A stretch of 64,000 nucleotides of DNA from Pusillimonas noertemannii (GCF_003096595.1 NZ_QEKO01000003.1:1-64000), one strand, 5' to 3'; numbered from the stretch's first letter, positions 1-11,393 are shown. The notes: generated from the letters alone by a model not told the origin. A program made the numbers and translations.

Positions 1-74
1 CGAACAGGACCGTGAAACGCCTTTGCGCCGATGATAGTTGGCATTCGCCTGTGAAAGTAGGTCATCGTCAGGCT
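1..74 (+). rRNA. rrf: 5S ribosomal RNA, 3' part
   Basis: The first ~74 bases match the 3' portion of a betaproteobacterial 5S rRNA. They end in the GGTCATCGTCAGGC element that pairs with the 5' end of the molecule, which lies outside the window. An intrinsic terminator follows directly, so this is the end of an rRNA operon read on the plus strand. The exact 3' end could be a base or two either way. Confidence 0.85.
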
Positions 75-84
75 CTTACACCCC

Positions 85-121
85 AAAGCCCCCGCTTCAA
101 TATGATGCGGGGGCTTTGCTC
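85..121 (+). terminator. Intrinsic terminator of the rRNA operon
   Basis: Perfect inverted repeat AAAGCCCCCGC (85-95) and GCGGGGGCTTT (107-117) with an 11-base loop, followed by a short T-rich stretch. It lies 10 bases after the 5S rRNA. Confidence 0.85.
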
Positions 122-339
122 TTTGTGAACAGCCACAAGCGTCTGTCACAAGCCCCCAACGGCTGCAATCCCTCTTCGCGCCTCCCACCACCCCGACTCT
201 CGGCGGCCGCTTCTCGGCGCGCACGACTGCGGACATGACTCTTCCCCAGGGAGTATTCGGCGAAGACGTCCTGATCAAGTTAACGCCGAGCATTATTTGC
301 ATTGCCCCCATTGTGTCCGATCTGCTAGAACACGCGGGC

Positions 340-370
340 TTGTCGGGTCGTTGCCATAAACGGGTAAAAT
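340..370 (+). promoter_or_regulatory. Weak candidate promoter for the 411-776 gene
   Basis: TAAAAT (365-370) resembles a -10 box. TTGTCG (340-345) could serve as a -35 box but the spacing is 19 bases. The ~290 bases between the 5S terminator and the next gene show no other convincing coding or RNA signal. Confidence 0.3.
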
Positions 371-410
371 AGGCCGATCAAAATATTCGTCTTATTGTTT
401 CGGAGGGTCT

Positions 411-776
411 ATGACCGAAGTCTTGCAGCCAGAGAATCCCAATGGGCTGTCCATGCGCACCCTTACGCACATCGTCTACGGCCTGTTTGCCCTGGGCCTC
501 ATCAGCGCCGGCTTCCTGGGGCTTGCCACCATAGCGGCCGTGGTCGTGGCCTATCTCAAGCGCAGCGACGCCGCAGGCACTTTATATGCCGGCCATTTCG
601 ACTGGATCATCAAGACTTTCTGGTGGGGCTTGCTGTGGTGCGTGCTTAGCGCCCTGGCCACCTTCATCTTCATTGGCTGGATCACCGGCATGATAGCCCT
701 GATCTGGATCATCTACCGCATTGCTCGGGGGTGGCTGGCCCTGTTCTCGGGCAATTCGCCCCAGGCGATAGACTAA
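411..776 (+). CDS. Small integral membrane protein (COG3671/DUF4870-like)
   Basis: The protein has 121 residues with three to four hydrophobic segments (about 18-47, 60-85 and 86-110). Between them is a short polar loop carrying the YLKR motif typical of the small DUF4870/COG3671 membrane proteins. No catalytic residues are evident and the function is unknown. The start follows a strong GGAGG-type ribosome site (CGGAGGGTCT just before ATG). The gene stands alone between the rRNA operon terminator and its own terminator at 779-808. Family assignment is from pattern and size, so the product name is moderate confidence; that the gene is real is more certain. Confidence 0.75.
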   Translation: MTEVLQPENPNGLSMRTLTHIVYGLFALGLISAGFLGLATIAAVVVAYLKRSDAAGTLYAGHFDWIIKTFWWGLLWCVLSALATFIFIGWITGMIALIWIIYRIARGWLALFSGNSPQAID

Positions 777-778
777 AC

Positions 779-808
779 AAAAAACGCTGCCCCGGGCAGC
801 GTTTTTTT
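779..808. terminator. Bidirectional intrinsic terminator
   Basis: Perfect palindrome centred between 793 and 794 (AAAAAACGCTGCCC and its complement), with A-tract on one side and T-tract on the other. It separates the plus-strand membrane protein gene from the convergent SWIB gene and can serve both. Confidence 0.88.
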
Positions 809-842
809 ATGCCTGCGGCGGTTTTGTGCCGCCAGGCCGACA

Positions 843-1115
843 TTATTTGAGGTGTCCGCTGACAAGCTTGGTAAGCTCGAACATGGAGACCTGGTCTTTT
901 CCGAAGAGCGGACGCAGCTTGTCGTCGGCGTTGATGTTGCGCCGGTTGGCAGGATCTTGCAAATCATGCTTTTTGATGTAGTCCCAGATTTTTTTGGTGA
1001 CTTCGGTGCGGGGGAGCGGTTCGGCACCGATGATGGCTGCGAGGGTGGGGCTGGGAGTCAGTGGCTTCATGAAGGCCGCATTGGGCTTGCGTGCGGATTT
1101 TGCAGATGTTGCCAT
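843..1115 (-). CDS. SWIB/MDM2-domain protein
   Basis: The protein has 90 residues. A basic Ala/Lys-rich N-terminal tail (about 1-20) is followed by one SWIB domain (about 20-90) with the characteristic series PLTPSPTLAAIIG, PRTEVTKKIWDYIKKH, INADDKLRPLFG and MFELTKLVSGHL. Bacterial SWIB proteins of this size occur in Chlamydia and many Burkholderiales; a chromatin- or DNA-binding role is proposed for the family but not established. I chose the internal ATG at 1115 over the one at 1154 because GGAG lies 9 bases upstream of it and the extra 13 residues are not part of the domain. It is convergent with the upstream membrane protein gene and divergent from pyrC. Confidence 0.85.
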   Translation of the reverse strand: MATSAKSARKPNAAFMKPLTPSPTLAAIIGAEPLPRTEVTKKIWDYIKKHDLQDPANRRNINADDKLRPLFGKDQVSMFELTKLVSGHLK

Positions 1116-1268
1116 AAGGTCGTGCTCCAATAGGGGTGAGTGAGTCATTTTCATGCAGCATAACGTGAGTTGCGGCCAAAGACAAAGTAATTTGTGCCCG
1201 AATCCGGTAAAACCCGCCCTGCAAGAAGGTAATATGGTGATTTCGACCCCTCTTTATGTTTCATTTTC

Positions 1269-2339
1269 ATGCAGATCACCGATAACTCCCTGACCCTTAT
1301 TCGACCCGACGACTGGCATCTGCACCTGCGCGACGGGGCGGTACTGGAATCGGTCGTGGCCGATTCGGCGCGCCAGTTCGGCCGCGCCATCATCATGCCC
1401 AACCTGAAGCCGCCGGTTACCACCACGGCGCTGGCCCTGGCATACCGGCAGCGCATCGAGGCGGCGCTGGACAAGGCGGGGGTGGAAAAGGGCTCGTTCA
1501 CACCGCTGATGACGCTATATCTTACCGACAACACCACGGCCGAAGAGATCGCCGTGGCGGCCCGGTCGGGCGCAGTGCAGGCGGTCAAGCTGTATCCGGC
1601 GGGCGCCACCACTAACTCCGACGCCGGGGTTACCGACCTGCTGGGCAAGTGCGGGCCGGCGCTTGAAGCCATGCAAAAGCACGGCATGCTCTTGCTGGTG
1701 CACGGCGAAGTCACCGACCCGCAGGTCGACCTGTTCGACCGCGAGGCCGTCTTCATTGAACGGGTGATGATTCCCCTGCGCAAGCGTTACCCTGAGTTGA
1801 AGGTGGTGTTCGAACACCTGACGACACGCGATGGCGTCGATTACGTGAAGCAGGCCGACGGCCCCGTGGCCGCCACCATTACCGCCCATCATTTGCTGTA
1901 TAACCGCAACGCCATCTTCCTGGGCGGCATACGTCCGCACTGGTATTGCCTGCCGGTGCTCAAGCGTGAAACCCACCGCCAGGCGCTGGTCGAGGCCGCC
2001 ACCAGCGGCGACCGGCGGTTTTTCCTGGGCACCGACAGCGCGCCGCACCCCCGTGGCCTTAAAGAGCACGCCTGCGGCTGTGCGGGGTGCTATACGGCCT
2101 TTCATGCCATGGAGCTCTACGCGACCGCGTTCCAGGCGGCGGGCCGGCTAGAAGCGCTCGAGGCCTTTGCCAGCCTGAACGGCCCTGCCTTTTATGGCTT
2201 GCCCGTCAACAAAGGCACCCTTACGTTGCGCAAGCGTGCCAACACGATCCCCGACGAGCTTCCCATGGGCGATACCACCGTCGTGCCGCTGGCCGCGGGC
2301 GAAGAGCTGGGGTGGCAGGTCGACGTGCAGGCCCCGTAG
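1269..2339 (+). CDS. pyrC: Dihydroorotase (class II)
   Basis: Catalyses reversible cyclisation of N-carbamoyl-aspartate to dihydroorotate, the third step of pyrimidine synthesis, in the cytoplasm. The protein has 356 residues, normal for the single-domain class II PyrC (E. coli form about 348). Zinc ligands are visible: the HxH pair at residues 17 and 19 (DWHLHLRDG), the lysine that becomes carbamylated at 107 ([16 protein letters not shown]), and later histidines and the aspartate in the GTDSAPH motif. No Shine-Dalgarno sequence is visible in front of the ATG (the leader is T-rich), but the N-terminus matches the family exactly. It is divergent from the SWIB gene and convergent with uup, so it is probably monocistronic. 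Confidence 0.96.
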   Translation: MQITDNSLTLIRPDDWHLHLRDGAVLESVVADSARQFGRAIIMPNLKPPVTTTALALAYRQRIEAALDKAGVEKGSFTPLMTLYLTDNTTAEEIAVAARSGAVQAVKLYPAGATTNSDAGVTDLLGKCGPALEAMQKHGMLLLVHGEVTDPQVDLFDREAVFIERVMIPLRKRYPELKVVFEHLTTRDGVDYVKQADGPVAATITAHHLLYNRNAIFLGGIRPHWYCLPVLKRETHRQALVEAATSGDRRFFLGTDSAPHPRGLKEHACGCAGCYTAFHAMELYATAFQAAGRLEALEAFASLNGPAFYGLPVNKGTLTLRKRANTIPDELPMGDTTVVPLAAGEELGWQVDVQAP

Positions 2340-2350
2340 CGGGCCGGCGC

Positions 2351-4222
<1,872 letters not shown>

Positions 4223-4370
4223 ATATATAGAGTAGTGCGCGAGGGTGCGAACCGGAAGCTGGGCCTCGCGTGCAACGGATGGGTGAAATGCCTGTGGCGG
4301 TGCGCCGCAACCGCTATTGTCGCAGGTTGCCGGCGCGATGGGGCCCAAAGCGCGGGAATGCCGCGCCGGC

Positions 4371-4376
4371 TACAAT
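4371..4376 (+). promoter_or_regulatory. -10 box of the rnpB promoter
   Basis: TACAAT at 4371-4376 lies six bases before the predicted first paired base of the RNase P RNA (4382), the right distance for a transcription start at the RNA 5' end. No good -35 hexamer is evident. Confidence 0.55.
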
Positions 4377-4379
4377 GGC

Positions 4380-4797
4380 GGGGCAAGGCAGACTGGGCAA
4401 TCGCGGTATTTCGGTATCGAGGAAGGTCCGGACTCCACAGGGCGGGATAGCGGCTAACGGCCGCCCGTTCGGGCTCGCGGCTTCGGCCGCGTGCCCGGGC
4501 GAGGAACAGGGCCACAGAGACGAGTCTGCCGCGAGGGCGCGTGCGCACCCGTACGGCCATCTCCGTACGGCGCGTCTTGGCAACAAGGCGCGGCGCGGCA
4601 GGGTGAAACGCGGCAACCTCTATCCGGAGCAACATCAAATAGGCATGCGCCGGCCCCTCGGGGCTGAAAGGGCGGCTCGTCCGAGCATGCGGGTAGATGG
4701 CTAGAGTGCGCCAGCAATGTCGCACCCAGAGGAATGATTGCCCGCCGAACCTCGCGTGCGGCGTACAGAATCCGGCCTATAGGTCTGTCTTGCCTCC
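4380..4797 (+). ncRNA. rnpB: RNase P RNA, class A
   Basis: This is the catalytic RNA that cuts 5' leaders from pre-tRNAs. The conserved 5' core GAGGAAGGTCCGGACTCCAC, the central GGGTGAAACGCGGCAACCTC-type segment and the 3' core ACAGAATCCGGCCTATAGG are all present in order and spacing. The ends are set by helix P1: GGCAAGGCAGAC at 4382-4393 pairs with GTCTGTCTTGCC at 4783-4794 (one G-U pair). Length is about 415 bases, usual for class A. It lies between uup (divergent) and mraZ. Reading frames crossing it are not genes. Confidence 0.95.
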
Positions 4798-4813
4798 CCT
4801 TCCTGCTTCATCA

Positions 4814-4840
4814 GAGGGTTTGTAAACAAAAGCAAACCTC
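4814..4840 (+). other. Stem-loop after rnpB, possible processing or termination site
   Basis: GAGG(g)TTTG at 4814-4822 pairs with CAAACCTC at 4833-4840 around an A-rich loop, with one bulged G. No T-tract follows, so it is not a standard terminator. A second small hairpin (GCGGC-TTC-GCCGC, 4846-4858) is next to it. The remaining ~130 bases up to the mra promoter are AT-rich and show no gene. Confidence 0.35.
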
Positions 4841-4985
4841 ATAGAGCGGCTTCGCCGCGTCTAATCGCACAAAGCACTTTTAGATCATTCTGCAATCCAT
4901 TGATTTCTTTGCTTTTTTCTTGGGCGAACTTATGTGGTAACGCCTGTAAGTGCTTGTTGTCATTGAAAAAACCGCGATTTAGCGC

Positions 4986-5014
4986 TTGACCGCCGGCAAG
5001 CCTTACCGTAGAGT
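4986..5014 (+). promoter_or_regulatory. Promoter of the dcw cluster (Pmra)
   Basis: TTGACC at 4986-4991 and TAGAGT at 5009-5014, separated by exactly 17 bases. This fits sigma-70 spacing and ends where the MraZ-type repeats begin. Transcription would start near 5021, inside the repeat array. Confidence 0.65.
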
Positions 5015-5048
5015 GGGGCAAAGTAGGATTTTGTGCAAAAAAGTGGGG
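5013..5048 (+). promoter_or_regulatory. MraZ operator: four TGGGN-type repeats at 10-base intervals
   Basis: GTGGGG (5013), GTAGGA (5023), GTGCAA (5033) and GTGGGG (5043) start exactly 10 bases apart. The first and last contain perfect TGGGG; the middle two are degenerate. MraZ proteins are known to bind direct TGGGN repeats separated by 5 bases upstream of their own gene. The array begins in the -10 box and the last repeat overlaps the ribosome-binding bases of mraZ, so bound MraZ would block its own operon. Confidence 0.75.
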
Positions 5049-5056
5049 ATAAACAG

Positions 5057-5485
5057 GTGTTCCAGGGAAGCAGCGCACTCACATTGGATGCCAAGGGGCG
5101 GATCTCGATTCCGACCCGGCATCGTGACGCGCTTCGTTCGCAGGTCGAGGGTCGCCTGACCCTCACGCGACACCCCGATGGATGCCTCCTGGTCTATCCC
5201 CGCAACGTCTGGGAACAGAAGCGCGAGCAGATCGCCGCTTTCCCGGCTTCCGCCAGACCCTTGCAGCGCCTGTTGCTGGGCAATGCCCAGGACGTCGATA
5301 TGGACGGTTCGGGCCGCATCCTGGTCGCACCAGAGTTGCGCCAGGCGGCCGGCCTTACGCGCGAAGTCATGCTTTTGGGAATGGGAGGGCACTTCGAATT
5401 ATGGGACGCGGCCGAATGGGCGCGTTCCGAAGCCGAAGCGCTGGCACAGGGCATGACCGACGCCCTCGACAATTTTTCGTTCTGA
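5057..5485 (+). CDS. mraZ: Transcriptional regulator MraZ
   Basis: DNA-binding autorepressor and first gene of the dcw cluster. The protein has 142 residues with two SpoVT/AbrB-like halves. The family motifs are visible in the first half ([20 protein letters not shown]) and repeated in the second ([21 protein letters not shown]). The start is GTG at 5057: the protein then begins (M)[14 protein letters not shown] like its homologues, and GGGGAT lies 6 bases upstream. A second in-frame GTG at 5033 is part of the operator repeats and is rejected. MraZ binds the repeat array just upstream of its gene. Two bases would change the start only, not the identification. rsmH follows after 7 bases. Confidence 0.93.
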   Translation: MFQGSSALTLDAKGRISIPTRHRDALRSQVEGRLTLTRHPDGCLLVYPRNVWEQKREQIAAFPASARPLQRLLLGNAQDVDMDGSGRILVAPELRQAAGLTREVMLLGMGGHFELWDAAEWARSEAEALAQGMTDALDNFSF

Positions 5486-5492
5486 AGCATCT

Positions 5493-6560
5493 ATGGAGTT
5501 CACACACCGGCCCGTGCTGCTAGAGCCCACGGTCAACGCCCTCGTTGATCCCGGCTTCGACGCCAAGTCGCGTGTGTTTCCGCAGGATGGCGCCGTCCAG
5601 CGCCCCGATGGGGTGTATGTGGATGGAACCTTCGGTCGAGGGGGGCATAGCCGATTGCTGCTGTCGCGGCTGGGGCCGGGCGCCAGGCTGGTGGTTTTCG
5701 ACAAGGACCCGGTTGCGATCCAGGCGGCATCGCAGCTTCAGGCGCAGGACGCCCGGGTAAGCGTGGTGCATGGCGGTTTTGCCTCCATGCGCGAAGAGTT
5801 GGAGGCGTTGGGCCTGACGCAGGTAGATGGCGTCATGCTCGATCTGGGAATGTCGTCGCCCCAGATCGATGATGCCGAAAGAGGTTTTTCGTTCATGCGC
5901 GAAGGCCCCCTGGACATGCGCATGGATACGAGTCGCGGAATGACCGCGGCTCAATGGCTGGCAGAGGCCAGTGTAGAAGAGATCAAGGAGGTCATAGCGA
6001 AATATGGCGAAGAACGGTTTGCTTTCCAGATTGCAAAGGCGATTGCTGCTCGCCGCGAATCCCGGCCGCTGCGCACAACGCTCGACCTCGCCGAGCTCGT
6101 CGCCAGTGTCGTCCGCACGCGCGAAAAGGGTCAACATCCGGCCACTCGCACCTTTCAGGCTTTACGGATTCACATCAATCAAGAGCTCGAAGAACTCGCG
6201 CGCGCCCTCGCGGCAGCTCTGAGGCTCCTGGCTCCGGGAGGGCGCTTGGCGGTGATCAGCTTCCATTCTCTCGAAGACCGCATGGTCAAGCAGTGCATCG
6301 CAGCGGCGCGTCGCCGCAGCGAGGCGCAGGCCCGCCTGCCCATTCCCGAGAAGGATATGCCGCAGCCCATTCTCATGCCGCTCGGCAAGGTTTTGCCCAC
6401 GGCTGAAGAGGCCGCGGCCAACCCGCGAGCGCGCTCCGCCGTGCTGCGCGTGGCCAGCCGCAGCGATGCGCCGCTGCCCGCCGACGCGGGGGCTTCGTTC
6501 GTGAACGAGATCCGCCTGGTGCCCCAGCCGGCATCCCGCGCTGCCCGGAGGAAAAACTGA
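5493..6560 (+). CDS. rsmH: 16S rRNA m4C1402 N4-methyltransferase RsmH
   Basis: Methylates N4 of C1402 in the 16S rRNA decoding centre using S-adenosylmethionine. The protein has 355 residues, compared with about 313 in E. coli. The SAM-binding motif [16 protein letters not shown] (about residues 46-61), the [12 protein letters not shown] motif and [17 protein letters not shown] are clear. The extra length includes an insert near residues 18-42 (between the VNALVDP segment and the SAM motif) and a longer C-terminus. It follows mraZ by 7 bases and its stop codon overlaps the ftsL start (TGATG at 6558-6562), the standard second position in dcw clusters. Confidence 0.96.
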   Translation: MEFTHRPVLLEPTVNALVDPGFDAKSRVFPQDGAVQRPDGVYVDGTFGRGGHSRLLLSRLGPGARLVVFDKDPVAIQAASQLQAQDARVSVVHGGFASMREELEALGLTQVDGVMLDLGMSSPQIDDAERGFSFMREGPLDMRMDTSRGMTAAQWLAEASVEEIKEVIAKYGEERFAFQIAKAIAARRESRPLRTTLDLAELVASVVRTREKGQHPATRTFQALRIHINQELEELARALAAALRLLAPGGRLAVISFHSLEDRMVKQCIAAARRRSEAQARLPIPEKDMPQPILMPLGKVLPTAEEAAANPRARSAVLRVASRSDAPLPADAGASFVNEIRLVPQPASRAARRKN

Positions 6561-6868
6561 TGGGCCGGCTCAGCATCGTCTTTGCCATTCTGCTGATGCT
6601 CTCGGCCATCTCGCTGGTGACGGCGCGGTATCAGTCGCGCCAGTTGTTTGTGGCTTCAGAGCGCCAAGGCGCGCAGGCCCGCGAACTGGACACCGACTGG
6701 CGCCGCCTGCAGCTCGAGCGTGCCGAACTCGTGCGCAATGCGCGAATCGATGAAATCGCCCGCCACGACCTTGGCATGCTGCCGGCCTCGCCCGACCGCA
6801 CCCTGTACCTGAAGGGCGATTTCGCTCCCGTCCCGGCGCCGCGCGCCTCGAACGGAGGGCAGCCATGA
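6560..6868 (+). CDS. ftsL: Cell division protein FtsL
   Basis: The protein has 102 residues with one N-terminal membrane helix (about 3-21) followed by a periplasmic coiled-coil region rich in Arg/Glu/Leu (about 28-75). This is the usual build of FtsL, which forms a complex with FtsB and FtsQ that activates septal synthesis by FtsW-FtsI. Sequence conservation in this family is low, so identification rests on topology, size and the fixed position between rsmH and ftsI. Start overlaps the rsmH stop by one base; stop overlaps ftsI by four (ATGA). Confidence 0.88.
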   Translation: MGRLSIVFAILLMLSAISLVTARYQSRQLFVASERQGAQARELDTDWRRLQLERAELVRNARIDEIARHDLGMLPASPDRTLYLKGDFAPVPAPRASNGGQP

Positions 6869-8598
6869 AGCGCGTGCGTTTCTATGACAGCCCTGTGCTG
6901 AACATCCCGATGCCCATGTGGCGGGCCCGGCTGGTTCTCATACTGCTGATGCTCGGCTTGGGGGCCGTGGTGGTCAAGGCACTGTACCTGCAGGGCATGT
7001 CCAAGGATTTCCTGCAGCAACAGGGCGAGCGGCGCTACGAGCGCACGCTCGTGCTGCCTGCCACGCGCGGCAAGATATTCGATCGCACCGGCGAGGTCGT
7101 GCTGGCGTCGACCATACCTGTGCGCGCCATCTGGGCCATTCCCGAAGACGCCAAAGAAGCCAGCGGCGAGCAACTGGCCCAACTGGGCAAGCTGCTCGAA
7201 ATGCCCGTGCGCGACATTCAGGGCAGGCTGGCCAACGAAGACAAGAACTTCGTCTACATCAAGCGGCAGGTGTCCGTCGAGCTGGCCGATCGCATCAAGG
7301 CGCTGAAGATTCCCGGCATCCATCAGCAGGCGGAAGTGCGCCGCTTCTATCCGGAAGGCGGAATGACCGCCCATGTCCTGGGCTTTACCAATATCGAAGA
7401 CAAGGGCATCGAGGGGGTCGAGCTTACCTTCAACGAAGAGCTGTCGGGCACGCCGGGCAGCCGGCGCGTGATTCGCGACCGGCTTGGCCGGGTCGTCGAG
7501 GACGTGCAGGCGGTGGTGCCGCCGGTCGACGGCCAGGATCTTCGCCTGTCCATCGACGCCGGCTTGCAGTTCGACGCCTATTCGGCCCTTAAAAAGGGCA
7601 TGGAAGAACACAATGCCAAGGCCGCTGCCGCCATCGTGCTCGATGTCAAGACCGGAGAGGTGCTGGCGCTGGTCAACCTTCCCACCTATGACCCCAACCA
7701 CCGAGACGATCGCAAGGGCGCCGCGCTGCGCAACCGCGCCATTACCGACACCTTCGAGCCGGGCTCCATCATGAAGCCGTTCACGGTGGCGCTGGCCCTT
7801 GATCTGGGCAAGGTCACCACCAGCACCAAGTTCGACACCGGCAACGGCCGTTACCGCTACCAGGGCTCGGTCATTTCCGACGTGAGCCGCAACGGGGTGC
7901 TCGACATCGCCGGCATCCTGCGCCGCTCGAGCAATATCGGCATGACCATGATCTCCGAGCGGCTGACTTCGCAGGAAATGTGGACCAAATTCACCGAGCT
8001 GGGCTTTGGCAGGGCGCCGCATACGAACTTTCCCGGGGTGGCTTCGGGCAAGCTGCGGCCCTGGGAGCGCTGGCGGCCCATCGAGCGGGCCACCATGGCC
8101 TACGGCTACGGCTTGTCCGCCTCGCTTCTGCAGGTGGCGCACGCCTATACTGTTTTTGCCCGCAATGGCGACATGGTCTCGCTGACTCTGCTCAAGCGCC
8201 AGGGCAAGCCCACCTCGGTGCAGGTGTACAAGCCTGAAGATGCCGCTTTGATACGCTCGATGCTCGAGGCGGCGGCCGGGCCCGACGGCGCCAAGCTGGC
8301 GCAGGTGCAGGGCTATCGCGTCGCCGGCAAAAGCGGTACGGCGCGCAAGATCGTCGACGGGCGCTACAGCACCTCCAAGTATCGCAGCTCTTTCGTCGGG
8401 TTCGCCCCGGTATCCGACCCGCGCATTGTCGTCGCCGTAACCCTGGACGAACCGCAGGGCGGCGCATACTACGGCGGCCGGGTGGCGGCGCCGGTCTTTT
8501 CCAATATCGTGGCAAGCAGCTTGCGGCGCATGGGCGTGCAGCCCGACGCCCCGTTCGAGTCTCTGGTCGCAGTGGGTTCCGCCGGGGAGCAAGAATGA
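6865..8598 (+). CDS. ftsI: Septal peptidoglycan transpeptidase FtsI (PBP3)
   Basis: Class B penicillin-binding protein that crosslinks septal peptidoglycan in the periplasm. The protein has 577 residues: short cytoplasmic tail, membrane helix at about 20-41, pedestal domain with the RGKIFDRTGEVVLAS motif (68-82), then the transpeptidase domain. Catalytic motifs are intact: SxxK at 301-304 (SIMK), SxN at 355-357 (SSN) and KSGT at 489-492. It overlaps ftsL and murEF by four bases each, so it is translationally coupled within the cluster and acts with FtsW, encoded downstream. Confidence 0.97.
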   Translation: MKRVRFYDSPVLNIPMPMWRARLVLILLMLGLGAVVVKALYLQGMSKDFLQQQGERRYERTLVLPATRGKIFDRTGEVVLASTIPVRAIWAIPEDAKEASGEQLAQLGKLLEMPVRDIQGRLANEDKNFVYIKRQVSVELADRIKALKIPGIHQQAEVRRFYPEGGMTAHVLGFTNIEDKGIEGVELTFNEELSGTPGSRRVIRDRLGRVVEDVQAVVPPVDGQDLRLSIDAGLQFDAYSALKKGMEEHNAKAAAAIVLDVKTGEVLALVNLPTYDPNHRDDRKGAALRNRAITDTFEPGSIMKPFTVALALDLGKVTTSTKFDTGNGRYRYQGSVISDVSRNGVLDIAGILRRSSNIGMTMISERLTSQEMWTKFTELGFGRAPHTNFPGVASGKLRPWERWRPIERATMAYGYGLSASLLQVAHAYTVFARNGDMVSLTLLKRQGKPTSVQVYKPEDAALIRSMLEAAAGPDGAKLAQVQGYRVAGKSGTARKIVDGRYSTSKYRSSFVGFAPVSDPRIVVAVTLDEPQGGAYYGGRVAAPVFSNIVASSLRRMGVQPDAPFESLVAVGSAGEQE

Positions 8599-11393
8599 AT
8601 ACGCCGCAATTGATCGCCTGGATTGAAGGCCACGCGCCGCGCGGCGCCCATCTGTGCCTGGATTCGCGCAGCATACGGCGGGGCGATGTGTTCTTTGCCT
8701 GCCCGGGCCTGAAAAGCGACGGGCGGGACTATGTCGAGCAGGCGATTGCAAACGGGGCCGCGGCCGTGCTCGTGCAGGCCGGCGGAGCCACGGCACGCAT
8801 CGCCGAAGGCGCGCCTGTCATTGAAGTCGAGGGGCTGGCCGGCAAGCTGGGCGAACTTGCGCACGAATGGTATGGGCGTCCTTCCGAGGCGTTGTCGGTG
8901 GTGGCGATTACGGGCACCAATGGCAAGACCTCGTCGGTGCAGTGGATGGCGGCGGCGCTGAATGCCGAGGGAGTGCCCTGCGGTACGATAGGCACCCTGG
9001 GCGTTACACTACCCGACGGCACGAATCTGGGCGGCGCGCTGACGACGCCCGATGTGCTGACCATGCATCGCAGCCTGGCCGCCATTCGCGATGCGGGCGC
9101 CACGGTGGCCGCGATCGAAGCTTCGTCCATCGGGCTTGACCAGGGCCGGCTCGACGCCGTCCATATCCGCATCGCGGGATTCACCAACCTTACTCACGAC
9201 CATCTCGACTATCACCACACCATAGAACGCTACAAGGCCGCCAAGTTCGCCCTGTTCCACAGGCCGGGCCTGGGCGGCGCCGTGGTCAATATCGACGACC
9301 CCGTCGGACGAGAGCTGGCTCTGCAGGTCGAAGGCATGAGCCTAGACACCTATTCCCTGGGCCAGGACACATCCGCCTCGATCCAGGCCGGCGACGTGCA
9401 TACCGGCACCTATGGCCTGGTGTTCAATCTTTCCATCGCCCAGCGAACCGCCCAGATCGTCACGCGGCTGGTCGGCTTGCACAATGTCTCCAATCTGCTG
9501 CTGATCGCCGGAGTGCTCGGACAACTGGGCTGGTCGGTGTCACGCATTGCCCGCGCGCTGTCCGCCTTGCGTTCGGTGGGCGGGCGGCTGCAGCTTGTCG
9601 AAGCCCTGGATTGCCCGGCGGCAGAGTCGGGCGCAAGCGAACCCATGGTGGTGGTCGACTACGCCCACACGCCCGATGCCCTGCACCGGGCGCTGGAGGC
9701 TTTGCGTGAAACGGCCGGTTCCCGGGGCGGGCGGCTGATCTGCGTCTTCGGCTGCGGCGGTGACCGCGACAAATCCAAGCGTCCCGTGATGGGGCGCTTG
9801 GCCGATCAGCTTGCCGACATGGTCATTCTTACCAACGACAACCCGCGTTCAGAAGACCCGAAGGCCATTCTGGACGATATCCTGCGCGGCATGCCGGGCC
9901 GGCCCCTGGTGGAGCCCGATCGCGCCGCGGCTATACTGCAGGCCGTTTGGCGCGCTGAGCCGGCCGATGTCGTGCTGCTGGCGGGCAAGGGCCACGAAAC
10001 CTACCAGGAAATCGCCGGACAGCGCAGCGCCTTCGACGACAGGGAATGGTCGAGGCTGGCCCTGACCTGGCGCCGTGGCGCCTCGCTCAGTTCGGATTCG
10101 CGCCGGATCGCGCAAGGCCAGATCTTCCTGGCGCTGGCGGGCGAGCGCTTCGACGGCCACGCGTATCTCGAGCAGGTGCGCGAGGCGGGCGCCTGCGCCG
10201 CGATCGTGGCCCGGCGCAACCCCGACGTCGACCTGTCCCAGTTCGAAGTGGGCGATACCGCACACGCCCTCAGGCTGCTCGGCTCGCAATGGCGGCGCTG
10301 CTTTGACATTCCGGCCATCGCCGTTACGGGCAGCAACGGCAAGACGACTACCAAGGAGATGGTCGCATCCATCCTGCGTGCCTGGGTGGGTCCGGAAAAC
10401 GCACTATGGACGCGGGGCAACCTGAACAACGAGCTGGGCGTGCCCCTTACCCTTCTCGAGCTCAAGCCCGCCCATCAGGCCGCGGTCTTCGAGCTGGGCA
10501 TGAACCATCCCGGCGAAATCGCTCTGCTGGCCGACATGGCGCGGCCCACTGTCGCACTGGTCAACAACGCTCAGCGCGAGCACCAGGAGTTCATGCACAC
10601 GGTCGAGGCGGTGGCGCGTGAAAACGGCAGCGTGTTCGGCGCCTTGCCCGAAGACGGCGTCGCAGTCTTCCCGGGCGACGACCTGTATACCGGCTTGTGG
10701 CGCGAACTCTCGGCCGGGCGGCGCACGCTGGTGTTCGGCCTGGAGGCGTCGTTCGATGTCTACGCGGACGAAATCCGCGCCGAGCCGGCCCGCACGGGCT
10801 TCCGGCTGAATACCCCCGGCGGTGCGGCCTTCGTGCAGCTTGGGGCGCCGGGAGTGCACAATCTTCGCAATGCGCTGGCCGCGGCGGCCTGCGCACTCGC
10901 CGCCGGCGCGCCCCTGGCGGCAATCGTCAACGGGCTGCAAGGCTTCGACCCGGTGGCGGGCCGCATGCAGCCGCGTGCGCTGCCCGGCGGGCTCCAGCTG
11001 ATCGACGATACGTATAATGCCAACCCTGATTCGGTCAGGGCCGCCATCGACGTGCTGGCCCAGTTGCAGGGACGCAAGGTGCTGGTCCTGGGCGACATGG
11101 CCGAAGTCGGATCGGACGGCCCGGCCATGCACGCGGAGGTCGGCGCCTACGCCAAAGAGCAGGGCATCGACGCCTTGCTCACCTTTGGTCCGGCCGCCCG
11201 CCAGTGCGCGCAGGCATTCGGGGCCAACGCTCATTCTTTCGACGACATCGAGGCGCTGCTCGAGCGCCTCGCCGGATTGTCGCCGGCCAATATTCTAGTA
11301 AAAGGCTCTCGCAGTACACGTATGGAACGAGTGGTTCAGGGATTTACACAACGACTCCAGGCGCAGGCCGAAGGAGACCACAATGTTGCTTGA
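8595..11393 (+). CDS. murE-murF: Bifunctional MurE-MurF fusion ligase
   Basis: One uninterrupted 932-residue reading frame carries two consecutive Mur ligases. The MurE half (about 1-487) has P-loop TGTNGKTS at 106-113, the lysine expected to be carbamylated at 217 (YKAAKFALF) and DNPR at 415-418, the signature for meso-diaminopimelate as the added amino acid. The MurF half (about 495-932) has P-loop TGSNGKTT at 578-585, [18 protein letters not shown] and [16 protein letters not shown]. Together they convert UDP-MurNAc-dipeptide to the tripeptide and then add D-Ala-D-Ala in the cytoplasm. The same fusion is known in Bordetella. The start overlaps the ftsI stop (ATGA) and the end overlaps mraY by 11 bases. 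No stop or frameshift lies in the junction, so this is a true fusion and not an assembly artefact visible at this level. Confidence 0.96.
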   Translation: MNTPQLIAWIEGHAPRGAHLCLDSRSIRRGDVFFACPGLKSDGRDYVEQAIANGAAAVLVQAGGATARIAEGAPVIEVEGLAGKLGELAHEWYGRPSEALSVVAITGTNGKTSSVQWMAAALNAEGVPCGTIGTLGVTLPDGTNLGGALTTPDVLTMHRSLAAIRDAGATVAAIEASSIGLDQGRLDAVHIRIAGFTNLTHDHLDYHHTIERYKAAKFALFHRPGLGGAVVNIDDPVGRELALQVEGMSLDTYSLGQDTSASIQAGDVHTGTYGLVFNLSIAQRTAQIVTRLVGLHNVSNLLLIAGVLGQLGWSVSRIARALSALRSVGGRLQLVEALDCPAAESGASEPMVVVDYAHTPDALHRALEALRETAGSRGGRLICVFGCGGDRDKSKRPVMGRLADQLADMVILTNDNPRSEDPKAILDDILRGMPGRPLVEPDRAAAILQAVWRAEPADVVLLAGKGHETYQEIAGQRSAFDDREWSRLALTWRRGASLSSDSRRIAQGQIFLALAGERFDGHAYLEQVREAGACAAIVARRNPDVDLSQFEVGDTAHALRLLGSQWRRCFDIPAIAVTGSNGKTTTKEMVASILRAWVGPENALWTRGNLNNELGVPLTLLELKPAHQAAVFELGMNHPGEIALLADMARPTVALVNNAQREHQEFMHTVEAVARENGSVFGALPEDGVAVFPGDDLYTGLWRELSAGRRTLVFGLEASFDVYADEIRAEPARTGFRLNTPGGAAFVQLGAPGVHNLRNALAAAACALAAGAPLAAIVNGLQGFDPVAGRMQPRALPGGLQLIDDTYNANPDSVRAAIDVLAQLQGRKVLVLGDMAEVGSDGPAMHAEVGAYAKEQGIDALLTFGPAARQCAQAFGANAHSFDDIEALLERLAGLSPANILVKGSRSTRMERVVQGFTQRLQAQAEGDHNVA

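Noticed and set aside
4270-4725. Open frames on both strands across 4270-4725
   Set aside because: The stretch is the RNase P RNA and its promoter; the RNA's conserved cores and closing helix explain it.
5033-5056. Upstream GTG start for mraZ (eight extra residues)
   Set aside because: The codon is part of the 10-base MraZ-type repeats, and the shorter protein starts exactly like its homologues with a ribosome site upstream.
6631-8796. 721-codon open frame on the minus strand
   Set aside because: It is antisense to ftsI and the start of murEF, with a biased, low-complexity composition. Long antisense frames are common in high-GC DNA.
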